Below, piece by piece: positions 14,929 through 23,225 of a stretch of 29,926 bases of DNA. Source of the stretch: JAPLSN01 sp964482955 (GTDB lineage: Bacteria > Spirochaetota > Spirochaetia > Treponematales > UBA12059). The translations under genes and the position numbers were made by a program. Numbering within the stretch: position 1 is the stretch's first letter; the number at the start of each line of letters is the position of its first letter. Below the pieces are notes generated by a model, which saw nothing but the letters and a program-made list of their open reading frames with translations, did not search any database and was not told the DNA's origin. The stretch is from the NCBI GenBank assembly GCA_964482955.1, contig CAYZZW010000044.1:1-29926 (forward strand). Direction: 5' to 3'.

Positions 14929-16290
14929 ATGAAAACCTTCCATATCGACAATCACGGCTGCGCGAAGAACCAGGTGGACGCGGAGGAGATCGCCTCGCGG
15001 CTCGAGGCGGCCGGCTGGACCTGGACCGACGATCCGGGCGCGGCGGAGCTCGTCATCGTGAACACCTGCGGCTTCATCGAGGACGCCAAGAAGGAGTCGC
15101 TCGACGCCGTGATCGGGCTCCGCGCCGCGCGCCCCGACGCGCGCATCCTCGTGGCCGGTTGCCTGTCGCAGCGCTACGCGGACGACCTGGCCGCGGACCT
15201 TCCGGAGGCGGACGGCATCTTCGGGAACGGCGACCTCTCGCTCGCGGTCGAGGCCGCGGAGCGCGCGTTCGCCTCCGACCGCACGCCGCTCGTTCCCGGC
15301 GCCGTCGCGCCTTCGTCGTTCCGGCGCGGCCGGCTCTTTTCGTTCCCGCGCTCGGCCTATCTCAAGCTGGCCGAAGGCTGCTCGAACAACTGCTCGTACT
15401 GCGCCATCCCGCTCATCCGCGGCGGCATGCGCTCGAAGCCCGTCGAGGAAGTCGTCGCCGAAGCCCGCGAGCTCGTGAGCCGCGGCGTCTGGGAACTCAA
15501 CCTCGTCGGGCAGGATCTCGGATCCTACGGGCTGGACCTCGAAAGCCGTCAGATGCTCCCGGCCCTGCTCGACGGGCTCCGCGACATCGACGCGGACTTC
15601 CGCGTCCGCATGCTCTACGTCCACCCCGACCGCTTTCCGCTCGCGGTCCTCGACGCCTGCGCCCGGGACGCGCGGATCATGCCCTACTTCGACCTGCCCT
15701 TCCAGCACGCCTCCGTCCCGGTGCTCCGCGCGATGGGGCGCTCCGGCGACGCGACGGCGTACCTCAAGCTGCTCGACGCGATCCGGTCGCGCCTGCCCGA
15801 GTGCGCGATCCGCTCCACCTTCCTCGTCGGCTTTCCCGGCGAGACGGAGGCCGACTTCCGCGCGTTGCGCGACTTCCAGGACCGCGCGGAGCTCACCTGG
15901 CTCGGCGCCTTCGCCTATTCGCGGGAAGAGGGCACGAAGGCCGCCGACCTGAAACCGAAGGTTTCGCGGCGCGACGCCCGTTCCCGCAAGGCGGAAATCG
16001 AGGCCGCGCAGGGGCCGATCACCGAGCGCCGGCTCCGCCCCTTCCTCGGGCGGGAGCTCGACGTCCTCGTCGAGGAGCGCGTCCAGGGCGAGGAGTTCGC
16101 GATCGGGCGCTCGTGGCCGCACGCTCCCGACGTCGACGGCCTCGTCGTGCTCGCCGATCCCGCGTGCGCCGCCGGAGACGTGGTGCGCGCGCGGGTGATC
16201 GCGGTGAACGGCGTCGACTTCGAGGCTTCACCTTCGGTGGCGCCGTTGGCGGTACCTTCGGTGGCGGCGCCGTCGGCCCCGCGCTCCTAG
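14929..16290 (+). CDS. rimO: Ribosomal protein S12 methylthiotransferase RimO
   Basis: 453 residues. RimO is a radical-SAM enzyme that methylthiolates an aspartate of ribosomal protein S12. The N-terminal UPF0004 domain has its three cluster cysteines C11, C47 and C78 (NHGCAKNQVD, NTCGFIEDAK, AGCLSQRY). The radical-SAM motif is CSNNCSYC (C151, C155, C158). The HGCAKNxVD start and FIEDAKxES pattern separate it from MiaB. A TRAM domain follows (about 365-432). The last ~20 residues are a Pro/Ala/Ser/Val-rich tail encoded by repeated CCTTCGGTGGCG units and lie outside the family. The upstream Shine-Dalgarno is weak. The FAD dehydrogenase gene follows after 13 nt. Confidence 0.95.
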   Translation: MKTFHIDNHGCAKNQVDAEEIASRLEAAGWTWTDDPGAAELVIVNTCGFIEDAKKESLDAVIGLRAARPDARILVAGCLSQRYADDLAADLPEADGIFGNGDLSLAVEAAERAFASDRTPLVPGAVAPSSFRRGRLFSFPRSAYLKLAEGCSNNCSYCAIPLIRGGMRSKPVEEVVAEARELVSRGVWELNLVGQDLGSYGLDLESRQMLPALLDGLRDIDADFRVRMLYVHPDRFPLAVLDACARDARIMPYFDLPFQHASVPVLRAMGRSGDATAYLKLLDAIRSRLPECAIRSTFLVGFPGETEADFRALRDFQDRAELTWLGAFAYSREEGTKAADLKPKVSRRDARSRKAEIEAAQGPITERRLRPFLGRELDVLVEERVQGEEFAIGRSWPHAPDVDGLVVLADPACAAGDVVRARVIAVNGVDFEASPSVAPLAVPSVAAPSAPRS

Positions 16291-16303
16291 CCCCGGGACC
16301 GCG

Positions 16304-17893
16304 ATGCCCTTCTACCGCGTCCGCCAGCTCAAGCTCGGGCTCGACCACACGGAAACCGACCTCGAGCGCGCAGCGCTCGAATGCCTCGGCGCCCGCGCCC
16401 CCGATCTCGAACGCCTTGTCATCGAACGGAAATCGGTCGACGCCCGCGAGCGCCGCCGTCCCGCCTTCGCGTACACCGTGCTCGTCGAGCTTTCGCGGGA
16501 AGCCACGTCCATCAAACGCGGGGCCGACGTCGTCAGGGCCGATCCGCCCGGGCGCTACGCGTACCCCGGAGACAGACGTCGGCTCGACGGCCGCCCGGTC
16601 GTCGTCGGGGCGGGTCCCGCCGGACTCTTCTGCGCGCTCGCTCTTGCCGAACAGGGGTACAAGCCGATCGTGCTCGAGCGCGGCGACGACGTGGACGCCC
16701 GCCACCGATCGGTGGGCGAGTTCTTCCGCTCCGGTTCGCTCGACCCGGAATCCAACGTCCAGTTCGGCGAGGGCGGCGCCGGCACCTACTCGGACGGCAA
16801 GCTCGCCACGTCCGTCTCGGACGACGGGTACCGCGCCGCAAAGATCCTCGGCGAGTTCGTAGAGGCCGGCGCCCCCGCGGACATCCGCTACCTCGCCAAG
16901 CCGCACCTGGGCACCGACCGCCTGCGGGACATCGTCAGGCGGTTGCGCGAAAAGATCGTCGCTTCGGGGGGGGAAGTGCGCTTCCGAAGCAAGGTGACGG
17001 GCTTGACGATCGGGGACGGCGCGGTCCGCGGCGTCATCGTGGACGGATCGGAGCGCGTCGACGCGGCCGTCGTCGTCATGGCGACCGGTCACAGCGCGCG
17101 GGACGTCTTCGGCTTCCTGCTCGCCCTCGGCGCTCCCATGGAACCGAAGCCCTTCGCGATCGGCCTCCGCGTCGAGCATCCCCAGGAGCTGATCTCGCGG
17201 CGTCAATACGGCGACGCGTGGCGGCATCACGCGCTGCCCGTGGCGGACTACAAGCTCACCCACCGCGCGCGAGACGGCCGCGGCGTCTATACCTTCTGCA
17301 TGTGCCCGGGCGGCCGGGTCGTCAACGCGAGTTCCGAGCCGGGCATGGTCGCGTGCAACGGGATGAGCGATTACCTGCGGGATTCGCCGAACGCGAACAG
17401 CGCCGTCGTCGTGGCGGTATCCCCGTCCGATTTCGGAAGCGACGGCGCGCTCGCGGGCGTGGCGTTCCAACGCGCCTGGGAGGCGCGGGCCTTCGAGGCG
17501 GGCGGCGGGAGCTTCGCGCTGCCGGTCCAGACCTTCGCGGATTTCGCGGCGGGACGGACGTCGACCGCGCTCGGCGGCATCGCGCCCGTCGTAACCGGCC
17601 GTTATGCGTTGGCTGACCTCAACACGTGCCTGCCGCCCTACGTCGTGTCGGGCATCAAGGAAGGAATGGCCGCCTTCGACCGGAAACTGCCGGGTTTCGC
17701 CAGGCCCGACGCGGTCTTGACCGGCGTCGAGACGAGGACCTCGTCGCCCGTCAGGATCGCGCGCGGGGCGGATCTCGAGAGCGCGCTCCCGGGCTTGTAT
17801 CCCTGCGGCGAAGGCGCGGGCTACGCGGGCGGCATCATGTCGGCCGCCATGGATGGCCTCCGCGTCGCCGAACGGATCATGGTACGGGGCTGA
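16304..17893 (+). CDS. FAD-dependent dehydrogenase (COG2509-type NAD(P)/FAD oxidoreductase)
   Basis: 529 residues. A ferredoxin-fold-like N-terminal stretch (about 1-80) is followed by an FAD-binding Rossmann motif, VVVGAGPAGLFCALALAEQGYKPIVLERG (about 99-127). Family marks include ESNVQFGEGGAGTYSDGKL and the C-terminal FAD contact LYPCGEGAGYAGGIMSAAMDGLRVAE. These fit the widely conserved but uncharacterised 'FAD-dependent dehydrogenase' group. The substrate is unknown. The gene is 13 nt downstream of rimO and probably co-transcribed with it, which may be historical rather than functional. Confidence 0.88.
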   Translation: MPFYRVRQLKLGLDHTETDLERAALECLGARAPDLERLVIERKSVDARERRRPAFAYTVLVELSREATSIKRGADVVRADPPGRYAYPGDRRRLDGRPVVVGAGPAGLFCALALAEQGYKPIVLERGDDVDARHRSVGEFFRSGSLDPESNVQFGEGGAGTYSDGKLATSVSDDGYRAAKILGEFVEAGAPADIRYLAKPHLGTDRLRDIVRRLREKIVASGGEVRFRSKVTGLTIGDGAVRGVIVDGSERVDAAVVVMATGHSARDVFGFLLALGAPMEPKPFAIGLRVEHPQELISRRQYGDAWRHHALPVADYKLTHRARDGRGVYTFCMCPGGRVVNASSEPGMVACNGMSDYLRDSPNANSAVVVAVSPSDFGSDGALAGVAFQRAWEARAFEAGGGSFALPVQTFADFAAGRTSTALGGIAPVVTGRYALADLNTCLPPYVVSGIKEGMAAFDRKLPGFARPDAVLTGVETRTSSPVRIARGADLESALPGLYPCGEGAGYAGGIMSAAMDGLRVAERIMVRG

Positions 17894-17921
17894 GCCCCGC
17901 GCGGTCGTTCCGGCGCGGGGC
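17894..17921. terminator. Shared hairpin between convergent genes
   Basis: GCCCCGCGC (17894-17902) pairs perfectly with GCGCGGGGC (17913-17921) around a 10-nt loop, within the 37-bp gap between two convergent stop codons. There is no T-tract on either side, so it is a candidate rather than a classical intrinsic terminator. Confidence 0.5.
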
Positions 17922-17930
17922 GTTCGGGTA

Positions 17931-19373
17931 TTATCGGCCGCCGCCCCTCGCGTCGCGGTAGTGACGGCGCTCGGGCGCGCGCTGGGCGGTCGGTTTTCGA
18001 TCGCCGCCCCGATGGTCGCCGCCCGGCCTCGCGGCCGTCGTTTCGGGGTGGCGGCCGCGCGCGGGTTGGGCCGCGGGATTGGATGGATGCGCCGGCTTGC
18101 CGCGGGGCGGCGTCGATGGCGGGACGCGCGGATTTTCGTGGCGGCCGCGGGCGCGCACGTTGCCCGACATGACGCTCTCGCGCGGCGGCCTGGGCGGTTC
18201 GACTTCCTTGTCCTCGCGCGCGGCTTTCGCCGCCTGGTCGTACTCCGGTCCGGACGCGACCGGCACCGGCTTTCCGAGCAGCTTTTCGATCGCCTTGAGG
18301 AGCGGCCGCTCTTCGGGTTCGCAGAGCGCCACCGCGGAACCGGAAGCCCCGGCGCGCGCGGTGCGGCCGATGCGGTGGACGTAGGTTTCGGGGACGTCGG
18401 GCAACTCGAAGTTGTACACGTGCGTGATGCCGTCGACGTCGATGCCGCGTGCCGCGAGATCGGTGGCCACGAGGACGCGGAGCGACCCCGACCGGAAGCC
18501 GTCCATGGTCTTCGTGCGGTTGTTCTGGCTCTTGTTGGCGTGGATGGCCGCCGCGGAGATGCCCACCCGGGCGAGCGTCCGCACGAGGCGGTCGGCGCCG
18601 TGCTTCGTGCGCGTGAACACGACCGCGCGGTCCGCCTTCTGCGCTTCGATGAGCGCGGCGAGGTACGAGCGCTTTTCTTCCTTGGAAACGTGCGCCACGG
18701 TCTGGGCGATGAGCTCGACCGCGGGCTTTTCCGGCGACACCGACACCCTGACCGGATTCCGCAGGATGGACGACGCGAGACCGGCGATGTCGCCCGGCAT
18801 CGTCGCCGAAAAGAGCAGGGTTTGGCGCCTGGCCGGCAGGAGGGCCATGATCTTCCGCACGTCGCGGATGAAGCCCATGTCGAGCATGCGGTCGGCTTCG
18901 TCGAGCACGACGATGGAGACGCCGCCCAGGCTGAGGGCGCCTTCCGACTGGAGATCGAGGAGGCGGCCCGGCGTGGCCACGAGCACGTCCACGCCGCGCG
19001 ACATCGCCTTCACTTGCGGCGCCTTGCCGACGCCCCCGAAGACGCAGGCGCGCGTGAGGCCGGTTCCGCGGCCGTACGCCTCGAAGCTCGAGTCGATCTG
19101 GGCGGCGAGTTCGCGCGTCGGCGCGACCACGAGGGCGCGGCAAGCGCGCGGAGCGGATCGGTCCTTCGACGCGGCCAGGCGCTGGATGATGGGCAGCGCG
19201 AAGGCGGCGGTCTTGCCGGTGCCCGTCTGGGCGCAGCCCAGGAGGTCGCGGCCGTCGAGCAGCGGCGGAATGGACTCGCGCTGGATGGGCGTGGGGCTTT
19301 CGTAGCCTTCGCGCGCGAGATTGGCGAGCAGGGCGTCTGACAGCCCGAGTGAGCGGAAATCTTCAGATTTCAT
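17931..19373 (-). CDS. rhlE: DEAD-box RNA helicase, RhlE-like
   Basis: 480 residues from the ATG at 19371-19373, chosen because AAGGA lies 5-6 nt upstream and the protein then begins MKSEDFRSLGLSDALLANL. An upstream extension is basic and not family-like. Motifs: Q-motif GYESPTPIQ (23-31), Walker A AQTGTGKT (48-55), PTRELA (85-90), DEAD (158-161), SAT (189-191), ATDLAARGIDV (303-313), HRIGRTAR (333-340). After about residue 375 the tail is Arg/Pro/Gly/His-rich and disordered, as in many RhlE proteins, and may bind RNA. Likely role: ATP-driven remodelling of rRNA or mRNA. Convergent with the FAD gene. Confidence 0.94.
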   Translation of the reverse strand: MKSEDFRSLGLSDALLANLAREGYESPTPIQRESIPPLLDGRDLLGCAQTGTGKTAAFALPIIQRLAASKDRSAPRACRALVVAPTRELAAQIDSSFEAYGRGTGLTRACVFGGVGKAPQVKAMSRGVDVLVATPGRLLDLQSEGALSLGGVSIVVLDEADRMLDMGFIRDVRKIMALLPARRQTLLFSATMPGDIAGLASSILRNPVRVSVSPEKPAVELIAQTVAHVSKEEKRSYLAALIEAQKADRAVVFTRTKHGADRLVRTLARVGISAAAIHANKSQNNRTKTMDGFRSGSLRVLVATDLAARGIDVDGITHVYNFELPDVPETYVHRIGRTARAGASGSAVALCEPEERPLLKAIEKLLGKPVPVASGPEYDQAAKAAREDKEVEPPRPPRESVMSGNVRARGRHENPRVPPSTPPRGKPAHPSNPAAQPARGRHPETTAARPGGDHRGGDRKPTAQRAPERRHYRDARGGGR

Positions 19374-19585
19374 CGTGTTCCTTGCGATCTGGTCGGGAGG
19401 ACGGCGTCGCGGCGGCATCTTGCGAACGGCCTTCGCGCTCGGCGCTTCGCGCGCGATACGTCGCGGCGCGCGCGCCACGACGCGGATTCAACGCGGTCCC
19501 TGAAGGGATCGGATAAGATGCGGCGATGATAGCACGCGCCTGGCGGCCGTGGATAGGGGCGAGCGTCCCGACGGGCTCCCGCGCC

Positions 19586-21298
19586 TCAACGCGCGTCGAA
19601 AGGCGGGAAGGTCGAACGGGGAAGGTCGCCGGGGCGCGGCAAGCCTTCGCCCGACTCCAGGAGTTCGCGGAACGCCGCGGCGTCGAGGGGCTCGGAAAAG
19701 TAGAACCCCTGGAGGAAGTCGACCTCGAGCCCGCGCAGGATCTGGTACTGGCGTATGTCGGCCACGCCCGACACGAGGGATTGCTTGCCGCGGCTGCGGA
19801 TCATGCGGATCATCGCGGCGAGGAAGGCGCGCTCCCGCTCGTCTTCGGCGATGCGCCACGCGAACGAACGGTCGATCTTGACGACGCCGACCGGCAGGCG
19901 GCCGAGCGCCGACAGCGACGACGAGCCCGCGCCGAAATCGTCGATCGAGGACTCGACGCCGGCGTTCGCGAGGCGCGATATCTTGCCGACGGCTTCGTCG
20001 ATGTCGGCGACGCTCGCGGTCTCCGCGATCTCGAGGCGGAGGGAGCGCGCGTCCACGCCCTCCGAGGCGAGCGCGCCCTCGATGTACTCCACGAGCCCGT
20101 CGCCGCGGAATTCCCGCGCCGACAGGTTCACCGACACGAAGCGCCCGCGCAGGCAGTCCGCCGCCTCCTTGAGGAAGCGGCACACGCGGAACAGCACCCA
20201 GCGGCCTATCATCACCGCGTCGCCCGTCTCCTCGGCCACCGGCACGAAATCCGACGGCGCGATGGGCCCGAGTTCCGGATGCTTCCAGCGGAGCAACGCC
20301 TCGCCCCCGACGACGGCGCCGTTCACGTCCACGACGGGCAGGTAACGGATGTCGAACTGCTCGGCGACGAGGGCCTTCCGCACGTCGGAGCGCATCCGCG
20401 CCTTGCGGAGCGACTCCCTGTGCAGTTCGCGGTTGAAGATGACGAAGGGCTCGTCGCGCTCCTTGGCCTCGTTCATGGCCGACGCGGCGAAACCGACGAG
20501 CTGGACGCGCTCCTGGCCGTCGATGGGGAATACGGACGCGCCGATGTTGCACGACACCTGGAGGTCCGCGCCGCCGTGCCGGTACGGGAGCGCGATGGCC
20601 GCGCGGATGTTCTCGGCCACGATGGCGAGGTCGGTGCCGCGCTTCATCGTGGTGAGGATGATCGCGAGCTCCTTGCCCTCGAAGCGGAAGACGTAGTCCG
20701 AGGCGCGCAGGGCGTCCTTGACGCGTATGCCCGTGGACTCGAGGATCAGGTCGCCCACCTCGTGCCCGTGGCGCGCGTTGATCTCCGAAAAGTCGCGCAG
20801 GTTGACGAAGAGGACCGCTCGCAGCGCCGCCGGCTGCGAGCGCCGGGCCGTCTCCAGCTCCATGTCGAGCACGATGTCGAAGCTCTTGCGGTTGAAGAGC
20901 CCCGTCGTCGCGTCCTTGAACTCGAAGTCGATCAGCTTGGACTCGAGCTCGCGGATGGCGGTGATGTCGTGCGAATAGATCATCACGTGGGTGACTATGT
21001 CGCCGTCGCGGTAGGGGTAGTAGGAGACGTGGATGTACCGGTTCCGATCGCCGAAACGGAACCGGTCGATGTCGTGCGCTTCCTCGCCGGCGAAACAGCG
21101 GTCGAGGAGCCCCTTGAGTCGCGTTTCGAAGCGATCGGCGCCCCACACCTCCGCCACGGTCTTTCCGAGGATGCGGTCCATCGACAGGCCCGCCTCGCGA
21201 CAGTAGGTCTCGTTGACGAATTCGTAGCGGTAGTCGCGGTTCACGAGCGAGATGAAATCGCCCGAGGCGTTGATGATGCGTTCGAAGCGGTCCGGCAT
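19586..21298 (-). CDS. PAS-GGDEF-EAL protein, degenerate at both enzymatic sites
   Basis: 570 residues, no membrane segment. PAS domain at about 5-120 (GDFISLVNRDYRYEFVNETYC). GGDEF-like domain at about 125-290 (DATTGLFNRKSFD), but the signature reads EGKEL (207-211), so cyclase activity is unlikely. The RxxD inhibitory-site motif (R198-D201) is present five residues before it. EAL domain at about 300-550: E333 (EALLRW), N391, E423, D453/D454 (IDDFGAG), K474 (KIDRSF) and Q530 are present. However, the usual AEGVE loop is VSGVA (509-513), replacing both acidic residues. It may therefore be a c-di-GMP receptor or a weak phosphodiesterase. It starts 19 nt after the upstream membrane-protein gene and is probably co-transcribed with it. 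Confidence 0.88.
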   Translation of the reverse strand: MPDRFERIINASGDFISLVNRDYRYEFVNETYCREAGLSMDRILGKTVAEVWGADRFETRLKGLLDRCFAGEEAHDIDRFRFGDRNRYIHVSYYPYRDGDIVTHVMIYSHDITAIRELESKLIDFEFKDATTGLFNRKSFDIVLDMELETARRSQPAALRAVLFVNLRDFSEINARHGHEVGDLILESTGIRVKDALRASDYVFRFEGKELAIILTTMKRGTDLAIVAENIRAAIALPYRHGGADLQVSCNIGASVFPIDGQERVQLVGFAASAMNEAKERDEPFVIFNRELHRESLRKARMRSDVRKALVAEQFDIRYLPVVDVNGAVVGGEALLRWKHPELGPIAPSDFVPVAEETGDAVMIGRWVLFRVCRFLKEAADCLRGRFVSVNLSAREFRGDGLVEYIEGALASEGVDARSLRLEIAETASVADIDEAVGKISRLANAGVESSIDDFGAGSSSLSALGRLPVGVVKIDRSFAWRIAEDERERAFLAAMIRMIRSRGKQSLVSGVADIRQYQILRGLEVDFLQGFYFSEPLDAAAFRELLESGEGLPRPGDLPRSTFPPFDAR

Positions 21299-21317
21299 GG
21301 CGTCGTCCGTCCTCCGT

Positions 21318-22976
21318 CTATCGGCCGGCGCCGGTTTCCAGATTCAGGTTGCGGAGTTCCGACACGAAGCGCTCCGCGGGATCGGACGGCGAGGCGCGGT
21401 AGCCGAGCTCCACGCGGTCGCCGCGCTCGAGGAATCGGACGGCGTTCGACAGCTTCGTCTCCGCCTGGTACACGTGCTCAAGGTCGTCCGCCAGGATGAA
21501 GCGCATCACTCCGGCCTGGACGTCCTCCCGGACGCGCAGGATGGAGCCCGCCGCCCGGAGGAGTCCGACCGCCGCCGGCCGCTTGCCGCCGGACATGAGC
21601 GCGAACTGCGCGGCGGCCGCGTCGACGGTCTCGCCCATCGCGACGCGCTGCCCGGTCGCCAGGTCGACGTAGACGAAGCGCTGGCGCTGCACGGAGTTCT
21701 TGAGGAAGAGGAAATACGCCGGTTCGCCGTCCACCTGCGTGAGGATGGGCCAGGTGGGCGTGAGGGCCTGCGCCCGCACGCGCTCGTCGTTCTGCGCGAT
21801 CTCCATGGCCCGCATCTCGGTGATGCCGCCGAGCGCGTAGCGTCGCGCCTCCTTCGTCTTCATGTCGATCATGAGGAAGCCGACGAGGGTCTGGTCCGCC
21901 TCGTTCGGGGACGTGACGCCCGATACGAACCACGTCGAGCCTCTCGACTCGTCGTCGTAGAAGACGTAGTTGTAACCGTCCGAGATCTGGAACACGTCGC
22001 GCTTGTCGCCGAAAGCGCGGTTCGCCCAGCCGTTCTTGAGGCCGAGCCGGTTGTTCGCCTGCTCCATCGCCAGGTACGTGGGCACCGCGCGGTCGACCCA
22101 CGCGGGCTCCGAACCGCGTTCGTGGTAGGTCATGGCCCCGGTGACCGGATCGACGAGCACGAGGCCCTTGAGCTCCGCGCCGCCGAAGAGGCTGATCGTG
22201 TGCGTGATCACGGGCGCGATCCAATACGGCTTTCCGTCGTCGTCGATCTCGAAGCTGTAGGGTCCGAAGAGCGCGCCCCGATAGGCGAAGCGGAGCCTGC
22301 GCGAAAGGTCGCGACCGAACACGGCGCCCGGCGTGTACTTGAGGCCGCCCGGCACTTCCACGAGCCGCGACTCCTCGGTGAGCTGGTCGACCTCGATGTA
22401 GCCCGCGGTGCCCTTGCCCGAGAGCGCCACGAAGAAGCCCGAATAGTCGAGCGGCGACACGCGGACGAGCGCGTGCCCGTTTCCGCGCTTCACGGAGATG
22501 GCGGTGAAGATCTCGGCGTCCATCTGCGATTGCGCCCCGTATCCCCCGAGCTTGCTCTGGGCGATGGTGACCGACAGTTCCTTGTCGATCACCGGGAGTT
22601 TCAGGGTCCGCCCCGCCGCGTCCGGCAAACCCGAACCCGGGAAGTCCTTCGTGAAATCGGCCCCGGGCCTTTCGGCCATGTCCATCTGGGCGTAGAGCCT
22701 GGCGTCGTTGCCGGGCCACAGGGTCCATGACCCGATCGAGATGACGATGGCCAGCGCGCCGACGACGCCGAAGGTCGCCAGCCCGAAGAGCGGGCTCTTC
22801 TTCACGCCAAAAAGTCCGCCGCCGAGCCCGACGAGCCACGCGAGGCCGAACGCGAGGAGCATCCAGAAGCCGAAGGATTGCGGCGTGTAGGCCGGCAGGA
22901 ACACGTAATCGATGCCGAGCCACGCGAGCAGCGTGACGGCGAGCAGGATGACGATGGCGATTTTCGGGTTTTTCAT
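21318..22976 (-). CDS. Membrane protein of unknown function with large extracytoplasmic domain
   Basis: 552 residues; I do not recognise a named family. Three N-terminal hydrophobic segments (about 5-24, 36-58, 66-88) are followed by about 460 mostly polar residues, probably outside the cytoplasm. That region contains beta-rich stretches such as KGLVLVDPVTGAMTYHERG and RFVYVDLATGQRVAMGETVDAAAAQFALMSGG, suggesting a sandwich- or propeller-like fold. The ATG at 22974-22976 was chosen because the hydrophobic N-terminus begins there; upstream residues are Pro/Arg-rich shadow. A good promoter lies 60-90 nt upstream. It is the leading gene of a two-gene unit with the PAS-GGDEF-EAL protein, so a signalling link is possible but unproven. 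Confidence 0.75.
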   Translation of the reverse strand: MKNPKIAIVILLAVTLLAWLGIDYVFLPAYTPQSFGFWMLLAFGLAWLVGLGGGLFGVKKSPLFGLATFGVVGALAIVISIGSWTLWPGNDARLYAQMDMAERPGADFTKDFPGSGLPDAAGRTLKLPVIDKELSVTIAQSKLGGYGAQSQMDAEIFTAISVKRGNGHALVRVSPLDYSGFFVALSGKGTAGYIEVDQLTEESRLVEVPGGLKYTPGAVFGRDLSRRLRFAYRGALFGPYSFEIDDDGKPYWIAPVITHTISLFGGAELKGLVLVDPVTGAMTYHERGSEPAWVDRAVPTYLAMEQANNRLGLKNGWANRAFGDKRDVFQISDGYNYVFYDDESRGSTWFVSGVTSPNEADQTLVGFLMIDMKTKEARRYALGGITEMRAMEIAQNDERVRAQALTPTWPILTQVDGEPAYFLFLKNSVQRQRFVYVDLATGQRVAMGETVDAAAAQFALMSGGKRPAAVGLLRAAGSILRVREDVQAGVMRFILADDLEHVYQAETKLSNAVRFLERGDRVELGYRASPSDPAERFVSELRNLNLETGAGR

Positions 22977-23037
22977 CGGTTCCGTCCTTGTCGGGCGCGG
23001 GCGGCGCTCGTCGCCGCCCGGAACGCGCGTTGCGAGA

Positions 23038-23066
23038 ATTCTAGTCGATGGCGTCCCGCCGTTCAA
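23038..23066 (-). promoter_or_regulatory. Sigma70-like promoter for the membrane protein / GGDEF-EAL unit
   Basis: Minus strand TTGAAC (23066-23061), 17-nt spacer, TAGAAT (23043-23038), four and five of six matches. The predicted leader before the ATG at 22976 is about 55 nt. Confidence 0.65.
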
Positions 23067-23132
23067 TGGCGAAAATTCCGTCCGGGCCGTTCCGGACCGC
23101 ATGGACGTCGGGTGGCGGACACGCCCCCGGAA

Positions 23133-23141
23133 TGGTATAGT
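23133..23141 (+). promoter_or_regulatory. Extended -10 promoter element upstream of aat
   Basis: TGG then TATAGT (23136-23141), an extended -10 of the TGn form with five of six matches. No convincing -35 box is seen at 17-18 nt. Transcription would start near 23148, at or next to the ATG of a 25-codon ORF. Confidence 0.5.
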
Positions 23142-23147
23142 TCGGCC

Positions 23148-23225
23148 ATGCCTCGCAGCTTGCCGATCGCGTCAGAGCCGCCGTTCCCGCCCGCCGCCCG
23201 GCACGGCGGTCGGGAGGCCGCGTGA
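23148..23225 (+). CDS. Possible 25-residue leader ORF coupled to aat
   Basis: ATG at 23148, TGA at 23223-23225, encoding a Pro/Ala/Arg-rich 25-mer (MPRSLPIASEPPFPPAARHG...). Its stop overlaps the GTG start of aat as GTGA, the same coupling geometry as in the hydrogenase operon. The ATG falls at the predicted transcription start, so it could be translated leaderless. No homology is recognised. It may simply be untranslated leader containing the aat Shine-Dalgarno (GGGAGG). Confidence 0.35.
   Translation: MPRSLPIASEPPFPPAARHGGREAA

Noticed and set aside
17853..19340. Plus-strand ORF opposite the DEAD-box helicase
   Set aside because: Antisense shadow; the minus strand carries every helicase motif.
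19373..19478. N-terminal extension of the DEAD-box helicase from an upstream start
   Set aside because: The added 35 residues are basic and not family-like, while the ATG at 19373 has a good Shine-Dalgarno.
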